A stretch of 6,500 nt of DNA from Clostridia bacterium (GTDB lineage Bacteria > Bacillota_A > Clostridia > Oscillospirales > CAG-272): the NCBI GenBank assembly GCA_017411885.1, contig JAFQPF010000113.1, forward strand, positions 1-6,500, read 5' to 3'. This document shows positions 1-4,659 of the stretch, one piece after another; the stretch's first letter is position 1; the number at the start of each line of letters is the position of its first letter. Under the pieces are notes generated by a model. It worked only from the letters and a program-made list of their open reading frames with translations. It did not search any database and was not told the origin of the DNA. Both the position numbers and the translations under genes were made by a program.

Positions 1-633
1 AAGCTCTGCCATCATCTTCTGGCTTTCAAGACGCTCAGCTTCAAGCTTTTCTCTTTCAGCCTTGATCTCGCTCATCTGCTCGGACTTATAAACCTTGAAT
101 ATCTTCACGCAGTTTACGCCCTGGAAAATGATGAGGATAAGGAAAGGCACGAGTATACACATAATGTATCCGGGTGTCGTCTTAAGGAACTGGAAGAACG
201 AGCCGAGCTTGGGAACGCTGAAATTATACTTACCAAGCACGTAAGGATAAGTTACTATCGCTTCATCATCAGTATCGGTGGTTGTACCGTAGGTAATAAA
301 ACCGGGTTCGCCGTCCTCGGTTACGGTAAGTGAACGTATTTTATGCGTTACCGTTTCGCCGTAGTTTTCATCATTCTGCGAGGTAAAGGCGATTATGTCG
401 CCCTCCTTGAGATTCGAAGGATCGGTTTCGGTTACAAATACGAGATCGCCTGCCGAGAAGTCGGTCGCGCTCATCGAGTCTGACAATACTATGTAAACTC
501 TGAGCCCGAAAAGGTTACGGTCGTCGCGGTTGAACGTGTTTACCGAAATGATCGTGAATACCATCATAAAAACGGCAACGAGCATTACAAGCCACACGAA
601 GATATTCTTGATAATGTTAAGCGTTTTTTTCAT
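1..633 (-). CDS. SipW/ER-type signal peptidase I (S26B-like), partial at the window edge
   Basis: Membrane serine protease that would cleave signal peptides of exported proteins on the outer face of the membrane. The 211 visible codons show an N-terminal membrane segment (about residues 8-31), a catalytic Ser53 in the motif LSDSMSATDF, a GDL/GDII pair of conserved strands, and His97 in TVTHKIRS. His at that place, where bacterial LepB has Lys, is the hallmark of the ER/SipW (S26B) branch. A TYGTTTDTDDE stretch (114-124) matches the acidic-residue region, followed by VLGKY and a second membrane segment (about 154-173). After it come basic residues and a highly charged, probably cytoplasmic coiled coil (about 178-211) still open at the edge, unlike short classical SipW. 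The start ATG (633-631) shares one base with the upstream TGA stop (TGATG), and an AGGAG (641-645) lies 7 nt before it. The SDSM motif replaces the usual SGSMEP. Family assignment is firm; substrates are inferred from the operon. Confidence 0.9.
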   Translation of the reverse strand, partial: MKKTLNIIKNIFVWLVMLVAVFMMVFTIISVNTFNRDDRNLFGLRVYIVLSDSMSATDFSAGDLVFVTETDPSNLKEGDIIAFTSQNDENYGETVTHKIRSLTVTEDGEPGFITYGTTTDTDDEAIVTYPYVLGKYNFSVPKLGSFFQFLKTTPGYIMCILVPFLILIIFQGVNCVKIFKVYKSEQMSEIKAEREKLEAERLESQKMMAEL

Positions 634-878
634 CACTTGTCTCCTGTTTTATCGGATTTTTCACCTTTGTTTTTGGTCTGCTTTGAAAAAACTCTCTTAA
701 AGTCAACCTTTGCCATACGTCCAAGCCCTTCGCTGAGCGCATTCATTTGCTTTTCATCCTTAGGCTTCTGCCACGGCTCCAATTTTTTCTTTTCACATTC
801 GGGGCATACCATAGTACCCTCGGGAACCGGATTACCGCAGCATACGCATACATCTGGGAAATTATCTTTAACTGTCAT
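633..878 (-). CDS. 81-aa zinc-ribbon protein in the surface operon
   Basis: Small soluble protein of unknown function. Residues 11-28 form a probable zinc ribbon: C11-x2-C14 with G15 following, ten residues, then C25-x2-C28; an additional C13 sits inside the first knuckle. The remainder is polar and very lysine-rich (about 29-81), with no membrane segment or signal peptide, so it should remain in the cytoplasm. The ATG is preceded by AGGAG (886-890) with 7-nt spacing, and the gene starts 15 nt after the TasA-like gene and overlaps the signal peptidase start by one base, so it is co-transcribed and probably translationally coupled with both. A cytoplasmic zinc-binding protein between a secreted-type substrate and its likely peptidase could be an adaptor, chaperone or regulator, but nothing in the sequence decides this. 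It is a real gene by its ribosome binding site, cysteine pattern and packing. Confidence 0.85.
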   Translation of the reverse strand: MTVKDNFPDVCVCCGNPVPEGTMVCPECEKKKLEPWQKPKDEKQMNALSEGLGRMAKVDFKRVFSKQTKNKGEKSDKTGDK

Positions 879-893
879 TACAATGCTCCTGTT

Positions 894-1457
894 TTAATCA
901 AACTGTTTGTCCGTGTTGTTCTTCGTCTGCACCGCCTGTGCACATAAATCAAATTCAAGCGCCTGCGCCTGACCTCGGTTTCCTTCATCCGGAGGATAAT
1001 AGAACCATATTTCAAGCTCACGTCGCTCATTTACCAAAAGCTTATCGTCGGCAGCGAGCGAAAGATTCTTGGTCAGATCTCTTGCGAGTCCGCTGTATAA
1101 GCTCTTTGAGCCGTCAAGAATCGTTATCTCGATGATATCTGCAAGCTCACCCTCTATGTTATCAAGGTAAAGCCTGTAATACACGCTGTCCGTGCTTTGG
1201 TTTTCAATAAAGAACTCCTTGACTACCGTCATACCGGGCTCGAATATGTATTCATCATCCCGTATGACCGGCTCTCCGTCGTTCAAATTGATCTTCACAA
1301 GTCCGGTTTTGAAGTAGTTATCTCTCACTAAAAGCACCGTACGCGTTAGTGCCACGGTCGTTATACACAAGCAACCGATCAGTACAAAGAGCATCACTAT
1401 TCCAAAGCCAAGCTTTTTCTCAAGTGGATTAACTCTGCTTTTGCTTATCTTCATCAT
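894..1457 (-). CDS. TasA/camelysin-like membrane-anchored surface protein, 187 aa
   Basis: Probable exported beta-sandwich protein of the TasA/CalY (camelysin) type, whose studied members form biofilm fibres or surface proteases and are processed by SipW. A basic N-terminus leads into a hydrophobic segment (about residues 17-44), followed by NYFKTGLVKINLNDG (48-61), which resembles the start of mature TasA-like domains. An EPGMTVVKEFFIENQ stretch (73-87) resembles the pG...v...v.N pattern. The end is the most diagnostic: WFYYPP, then GNRGQAQALEFDLCAQAVQT (159-178), close to the TasA-family GN.yQg..l.FdltA.AVQt ending. No clear AxA cleavage box is visible, so it may remain membrane anchored. 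The start codon overlaps the preceding gene by 29 bp. An AAGG directly abuts the first ATG (1457), so the second ATG (1454) could equally be used. Whether it builds fibres or has another role is unknown. Confidence 0.8.
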   Translation of the reverse strand: MMKISKSRVNPLEKKLGFGIVMLFVLIGCLCITTVALTRTVLLVRDNYFKTGLVKINLNDGEPVIRDDEYIFEPGMTVVKEFFIENQSTDSVYYRLYLDNIEGELADIIEITILDGSKSLYSGLARDLTKNLSLAADDKLLVNERRELEIWFYYPPDEGNRGQAQALEFDLCAQAVQTKNNTDKQFD

Positions 1458-2973
1458 CCTTCAGTCTCAAGAACAAGAGAAGTAACAGCAACCAAAGCGC
1501 CGACAGCGCCGCATACGTTGCTATCTTTATGCGTACTATATTTTCGTCTCCGGTCTGTGATGCGGGAGGTCCGTCCGGCACATAGTCGTCAGAGCCATCG
1601 CCCTTTGTTTCCTGTGAGCTGTCATCCCCGCTATCGGAATCTACGACACCTTCTCCGTCATCACGGGCGGTAGTTTCATCGGCATCCGTATCGTCGGCAT
1701 CATCGGATGTTTCATCAGTGTCATCCGTGACGTCGCCCGAATCATCGCGGCTTGTGTCATCCTCGATTGTTTCGGTCTCGCCTGTATCCGATTCGCTTAC
1801 CGTATCGCTGTCTTTTTCACTTTCACTGTCCTTAGTTGTCTCATCCGCCTTGGTGGTTTCGTCCTCGTCATCGGTTTCGGCAGGGCCAATGATCGGGCCC
1901 GGGAAGTCGGGGTTATCGGGGACGTCGCCGCCTCCACCGCCGCCTCCGCCTCCGGAGCCGCCGCCACCTTCGCCATCATCTCCACCGCCTCCGGACTCGC
2001 CTTCGAACCACCAATGGAAATCAGCCAAAAGCTCTTTTTGCATATATTCATTACCAACGCTCGTATCAAGCGATACTGTTATCGCGTAAAAAACGTCGGT
2101 AGTTGTTTTTCCGTTTCCGTCAAGCTCGATCGCCTTGATCTCGGGAACGTCACCGATCAGTCCCTCGTACAAAAGCTTACCGTCGTTGATCTGGAAAACT
2201 CTTATTTCCAGAACCTCAGCGAGCTTTTTGTAGCCCGGACGCACGTTAACCTCAAAATAAAGCGTTGCCTTATCAATAAACTGCACTCTCGCGCAATAGT
2301 ATTTTGTTTCCTCATCGCCCGGGAACATATTCTCAACCTTGAAGCGTTGATTTATATTCGGGTCCCTGTAAGAAAGTCTGACGACCGTCGCTTCGGGAGC
2401 GTTTGTGTTTTTAGTCTGAGCGGCAGTGCCCGTGCCGTTACCGGAGCGGTTATCGGCTACAAGCTTTTGTCTTGGAGCCGCAGTCGTCACCGCCTGAGCT
2501 TTATACGAATACTGTCCGACATCCTTTTGCTCTTCGATCTCGGGCTCGTGCGCCTCGGACACAACTGCATCCTCGGTTATCTGTTCGCTCTCCTGCGCGT
2601 CGGTTTCATCAAAAGCCTCGCTTATCAAAGCATCCGACTCAGCATCTGTAGTTTGTACCGATTCTGTCGGCTCTGTTTCGTTTACTGTGTCCGCGCCGGT
2701 ATCAGGCTCTTTTTCCTCGAGTCTTGATGCCACCCATTCGGGAAGAGTCGTGTCCTCTTGTGTTTCCGGCTCGTCTACAGATTCACTCGGTTCGTTTTGC
2801 TCGGAAAGAGCTTTTATGTAGTTTTGCGGCACGACCACCGTTTCGGGGGCTTTGTCGCCAAGCAGAACGAAATTGTAAAACAGTGTCGAGCCAAGCGCGA
2901 GCAAGCTTAATGCAAGCAGCACAGACACTATTATTATCGCGATATTAAGCGCTTTGTTTTTTCTGCGATCCAT
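1429..2973 (-). CDS. 514-aa TasA-like surface protein with acidic stalk and SQTGD sorting-like C-terminus
   Basis: First gene of the operon, a probable cell-surface protein. Order of parts: basic N-terminus and membrane or signal segment (about 11-36); acidic low-complexity linker (about 55-150); a Thr/Ala/Asn-rich hinge (155-195); a folded domain (about 195-324); a Gly-rich linker (327-349); an Asp/Ser/Thr/Glu-rich stalk (365-465); then PASQTGDEN (470-478), a hydrophobic segment (about 481-503) and a charged tail. The folded domain contains FKVENMFPGDEETKYY and a final GNEYMQKELLADFHWWFE, patterns of the TasA-like/LPXTG-associated domains of Clostridia. The C-terminus has the layout of a sortase signal, but the proline of LPxTG is missing at its usual place. 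The ATG has a GGAAGGA Shine-Dalgarno (2981-2987) with 7-nt spacing and is served by the promoter at 3040-3069. Exact function unknown; the SD-type stalk suggests projection of the domain away from the membrane. Confidence 0.8.
   Translation of the reverse strand: MDRRKNKALNIAIIIVSVLLALSLLALGSTLFYNFVLLGDKAPETVVVPQNYIKALSEQNEPSESVDEPETQEDTTLPEWVASRLEEKEPDTGADTVNETEPTESVQTTDAESDALISEAFDETDAQESEQITEDAVVSEAHEPEIEEQKDVGQYSYKAQAVTTAAPRQKLVADNRSGNGTGTAAQTKNTNAPEATVVRLSYRDPNINQRFKVENMFPGDEETKYYCARVQFIDKATLYFEVNVRPGYKKLAEVLEIRVFQINDGKLLYEGLIGDVPEIKAIELDGNGKTTTDVFYAITVSLDTSVGNEYMQKELLADFHWWFEGESGGGGDDGEGGGGSGGGGGGGGGDVPDNPDFPGPIIGPAETDDEDETTKADETTKDSESEKDSDTVSESDTGETETIEDDTSRDDSGDVTDDTDETSDDADDTDADETTARDDGEGVVDSDSGDDSSQETKGDGSDDYVPDGPPASQTGDENIVRIKIATYAALSALWLLLLLLFLRLKDDEDKQKQS
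1579..1995. repeat. Low-complexity coding repeats: Gly tract and Asp/Ser/Thr-rich stalk
   Basis: Two adjacent simple-sequence tracts lie inside the 514-aa gene. Positions 1927-1995 encode an almost pure glycine run from GGN codons (CCN triplets on the plus strand). Positions 1579-1881 encode an irregular Asp/Glu/Ser/Thr-rich stalk dominated by GAY, ACN and TCN-type triplets (CATC/TCATC runs on the plus strand). Because the unit is three bases, slippage would change stalk length without breaking the frame. The tract also throws up long open frames on the other strand that should not be taken as genes. Confidence 0.75.
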
Positions 2974-2980
2974 CTACTCA

Positions 2981-2987
2981 TCCTTCC
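2981..2987 (-). promoter_or_regulatory. Ribosome binding site of the 514-aa gene
   Basis: GGAAGGA on the minus strand ends 7 nt before the ATG at 2973. It fixes this start for the first gene of the operon; no better in-frame start exists upstream before the promoter. Confidence 0.7.
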
Positions 2988-3009
2988 GAAAAAATTATGT
3001 CGAACCGTC

Positions 3010-3024
3010 GGGTTAGATTAACCC
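3010..3024. promoter_or_regulatory. 15-bp palindrome in the operon leader (possible operator)
   Basis: GGGTTA, three bases, TAACCC form a perfect 6-bp inverted repeat located about 10-24 nt after the predicted transcription start and about 37 nt before the start codon. The location suits a repressor site that blocks the elongating or initiating polymerase, or a 5' stabilising hairpin. No T tract follows in the direction of transcription, so it is not a terminator. The binding protein is unknown. Confidence 0.45.
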
Positions 3025-3039
3025 AGCGTATTTTTATAT

Positions 3040-3069
3040 ATTATAACACAAATGCCAAAGATGTGTCAA
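3040..3069 (-). promoter_or_regulatory. Strong sigma-A-type promoter of the surface operon
   Basis: Reading the minus strand, a perfect TTGACA (3069-3064) is followed after 18 nt by a perfect TATAAT (3045-3040), with a TGn extension directly before the -10 box. AT-rich, UP-element-like sequence lies upstream (3070-3110). The expected start is near 3033, giving a leader of about 60 nt before the ATG of the 514-aa gene. Confidence 0.85.
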
Positions 3070-3302
3070 TAACATATCAGCGAAATAATTAACAAAAAAA
3101 AGTTGAAACACACTAATTTTTTCGTTTTTCTATCCATAAATGAAGTACAGTCAGTTTGCCTGCAAAACAAGTGAGTATTATTCAACGTTTTTACCTGTTT
3201 TAGCAGGGCGGTACAAATCAAAAAAATAATTGCTGTTTTTGCATCGTACCTAAGTGTTTATTACATTTTAAATAGTAACGATACCATTTCGGGATATTTT
3301 TC

Positions 3303-3323
3303 ATTATACCATAAAGGTATAAT
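3303..3323. promoter_or_regulatory. Palindrome overlapping the -10 box of the XRE gene (probable autoregulatory operator)
   Basis: Arms ATTATACC (3303-3310) and GGTATAAT (3316-3323) are perfect inverted repeats separated by 5 nt. The right arm contains a consensus -10 TATAAT (3318-3323) reading toward the XRE gene; the -35 is poor (a T-rich TTTTTC at 3297-3302, 15-nt spacing). The half-site ATACCA recurs at 3281-3286 and 3371-3376. A dimeric HTH regulator binding here would shut its own promoter, a common arrangement for XRE proteins; this is inference. Confidence 0.5.
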
Positions 3324-3390
3324 ATGATTGTAGGCGAGTACAAGCAAAGTGAAACAAATACTCCCTACCGATACCACAGAGCGCTGAGTA

Positions 3391-3401
3391 AAAGGAGGAG
3401 G
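3391..3401 (+). promoter_or_regulatory. Strong Shine-Dalgarno of the XRE gene
   Basis: AAAGGAGGAGG, nearly a full complement of the 16S rRNA 3' end, lies 11 nt before the ATG at 3413. Its strength argues that this small frame is a genuine, well-translated gene. Confidence 0.8.
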
Positions 3402-3412
3402 CAACCGGCTAA

Positions 3413-3625
3413 ATGCGTCTTGAATACTTGAGGAAAAAACGTAATATAACGCAACTCAAGCTCGCCTTGGACCTTCATGTAAATCAGAACACGATAAGCA
3501 GATATGAGACCGGCGCACGTGAAGCGGATTATGCTACACTGATCCGCATTGCGGATTATTTCAACGTATCTATCGACTATCTTTTAGAACGTACAGACGA
3601 CCCTACGTTCAAGAAAAGCAAGTGA
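3413..3625 (+). CDS. XRE/HTH_3-family transcriptional regulator, 70 aa
   Basis: Single-domain DNA-binding protein of the Cro/CI (XRE) type. The whole protein is the five-helix fold: LRKKRNITQ (5-14), the helix-turn-helix TQLKLALDLHVNQNTISRYE (13-32) with recognition helix around N24-Y31, then LIRIADYFNVSIDYLLERTD (43-62), the typical end of Clostridia XRE proteins. There is no sensor, oligomerisation or peptidase domain, so any signal must act otherwise or it works as a constitutive repressor. It has a strong Shine-Dalgarno and its own palindromic promoter. It is divergent from the surface operon, 439 bp away, and convergent with recR. It may control itself and possibly the surface operon, although the palindrome in that operon's leader has a different sequence. 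The family call is safe; the target is not known. Confidence 0.92.
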   Translation: MRLEYLRKKRNITQLKLALDLHVNQNTISRYETGAREADYATLIRIADYFNVSIDYLLERTDDPTFKKSK

Positions 3626-3627
3626 GT

Positions 3628-3673
3628 AAAAAACAGGAGATACCGGCACAATGCCGTATATCTCCTGTTTTTT
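3628..3673. terminator. Bidirectional Rho-independent terminator
   Basis: A 15-bp perfect outer stem pairs 3628-3642 with 3659-3673, and an inner CGGCA/TGCCG stem (3644-3648 with 3652-3656) closes on a CAA loop. The arms carry A6 on the left and T6 on the right, so each strand ends in a U run after the hairpin. It lies in the 46-nt gap between the stop of the XRE gene (3623-3625) and the stop of recR (3674-3672), and the recR TAA itself falls within the outer tract, so it serves both converging transcripts. Confidence 0.93.
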
Positions 3674-4268
3674 ATATATCGCGTCTTCCTTCTATCGCCC
3701 TGAAAAGAGTAACCTCGTCAGAATATTCAAGGTCACCGCCTACCGGTACACCGTATGCAAGGCGCGTCGTTTTTATACCAAGCGGCTTCAAAAGCTTTGA
3801 AACATACATAGCCGTGGTTTCGCCCTCGATCGTCGGGTTTGTGGCGATTATAACCTCTTCTACTCCGTCAAGCCTTGCAAGCAGGCTTTTTATGTTGAGC
3901 TCATCAGGTCCGATCCCGTCCATCGGAGATATCGTTCCGCCAAGAACGTGATAAAGCCCCTTATATTCGCGTACCTTTTCAAGCGCCATGACCGCGCGTG
4001 AATCCTCAACGACACATATCACAGATCTGTCTCGCCTGTCATCATCACATATATCGCACCTTGAGCCCTCGCAAATATGACCGCAGACTTCACACGGCAC
4101 GATACTTTCCTTGGCGTTTATTATAGCACTCGCAAAATCCTGCGCCTCCTCTTGTGTAAAATCAAGAAGAGCAAACGCCATTCTGAGCGCACTTTTCGGT
4201 CCTATTCCCGGCAACCGCTTGAAGTGAAGCACGAGTGCTTCAAGCGCGGGAAGATACTCGTCTGCCAT
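3672..4268 (-). CDS. recR: Recombination mediator protein RecR
   Basis: RecR acts with RecO (and RecF) to load RecA at single-stranded gaps, as a DNA-clamping ring in the cytoplasm. At 198 aa it is normal length. In order: helix-hairpin-helix RLPGIGPKSALRMAFALL (18-35); C4 zinc finger with C59-x2-C62 and C71-x2-C74 (an extra C66 lies between); Toprim domain beginning at VICVVEDSRAVMALE (83-97), with the conserved YHVLGGTISPMDGIGP (106-121) and ATNPTIEGETTAMY (142-155); and the C-terminal LAYGVPVGGDLEYSDEVTL (170-188). It starts 2 nt after the ybaB stop with no recognisable Shine-Dalgarno, so translation probably depends on coupling to ybaB. It is the last gene of the dnaX operon and ends in the bidirectional terminator. 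Confidence 0.98.
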   Translation of the reverse strand: MADEYLPALEALVLHFKRLPGIGPKSALRMAFALLDFTQEEAQDFASAIINAKESIVPCEVCGHICEGSRCDICDDDRRDRSVICVVEDSRAVMALEKVREYKGLYHVLGGTISPMDGIGPDELNIKSLLARLDGVEEVIIATNPTIEGETTAMYVSKLLKPLGIKTTRLAYGVPVGGDLEYSDEVTLFRAIEGRRDI

Positions 4269-4270
4269 AA

Positions 4271-4627
4271 TTAAAAGAGTCCGGGCAGACCGAGTCCGCC
4301 GATGCTTCCTGTGATCTCGCCCATTTTTTCGGACGCTTCGCTTTCAACACGCTTTACCGCTTCGTTGAACGCGGCGATAATTACGTCAGAAAGAGTTTCA
4401 ATATCGTCCGGATCTACGATATCGGGGGATATTTCAAGCGCGGTGACCTCTTTTTTGCCGTTCATTTTAAGAGTAACGACACCGCCGCCTGCCTTGACCT
4501 CGTATTCCTTTTCTTCAAGCTCTGCCTGAAGGTTAGCCATATCCTCCTGCATCTTCTGAGCCTGCTTGAGCATTGCCTGCATATTCTGAGGGCCGCCGCC
4601 CATACCCTGGGGTAATCTTGCTTTCAT
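4271..4627 (-). CDS. ybaB: YbaB/EbfC family nucleoid-associated protein
   Basis: Small DNA-binding protein that forms a dimer and coats the nucleoid; it is nearly always encoded between dnaX and recR. The 118 residues show a Met/Gln/Gly-rich N-terminus, a long amphipathic helix with the MLKQAQKMQEDMANLQAELEE pattern (19-39), the conserved GGGVVTLKMNG strand pair (47-57), a VTALEISPDIVDPDDIETLS turn (61-80), and a C-terminal helix DVIIAAFNEAVKRVESEA (81-98), ending in a Gly/Leu tail. The ATG has a GAAAGGA Shine-Dalgarno (4638-4644) 10 nt upstream, and the gene begins 32 nt after dnaX. The exact role in repair or replication is not settled for the family, although the linkage to recR is highly conserved. 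Confidence 0.97.
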   Translation of the reverse strand: MKARLPQGMGGGPQNMQAMLKQAQKMQEDMANLQAELEEKEYEVKAGGGVVTLKMNGKKEVTALEISPDIVDPDDIETLSDVIIAAFNEAVKRVESEASEKMGEITGSIGGLGLPGLF

Positions 4628-4659
4628 AATTTCAAAGTCCTTTCGTAGCGTTTGTTTTA

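Larger units (their letters stand above)
2974..3412. other. AT-rich divergent intergenic region
   Basis: A 439-nt non-coding stretch between the divergently transcribed surface operon and the XRE regulator, clearly richer in A and T than its flanks. It holds the operon promoter and leader palindrome at the left, and the regulator's probable promoter with a palindrome at the right. Positions 3070-3280 contain A and T tracts and a small CCTG/CAGG hairpin (3194-3207), but no convincing gene, tRNA or riboswitch fold was recognised. Confidence 0.7.

Noticed and set aside
641..895. CTCCTGTTTTA repeated before two genes (at 641-651 and 886-896), resembling also the terminator arm
   Set aside because: The shared core is simply AGGAG with an upstream A-rich context of two ribosome binding sites; likeness to the terminator is coincidental.
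1718..2089. Ser/Pro-rich 123-codon open frame on the plus strand
   Set aside because: Complement of the Asp-rich and Gly-rich stalk (poly-Ser and poly-Pro result from the repeated codons); no ribosome binding site.
2014..2727. A 237-codon open frame on the plus strand
   Set aside because: It is antisense to the long surface-protein gene, has no Shine-Dalgarno, no family resemblance and odd composition; an artefact of the low-stop complement of that gene.
3194..3207. CCTG-CAGG small hairpin in the intergenic region
   Set aside because: Only 4 bp of stem with no U tract or conserved context; too weak for a terminator or riboswitch.
3140..3229. 29-codon plus-strand open frame in the intergenic region (starts MKYSQFACKT)
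   Set aside because: Considered as a signalling peptide near the XRE gene, but there is no Shine-Dalgarno, no convincing promoter and no recognisable peptide motif.
3622..3951. 109-codon plus-strand open frame after the XRE gene
   Set aside because: It runs through the terminator and antisense to recR, whose conserved motifs are unambiguous.
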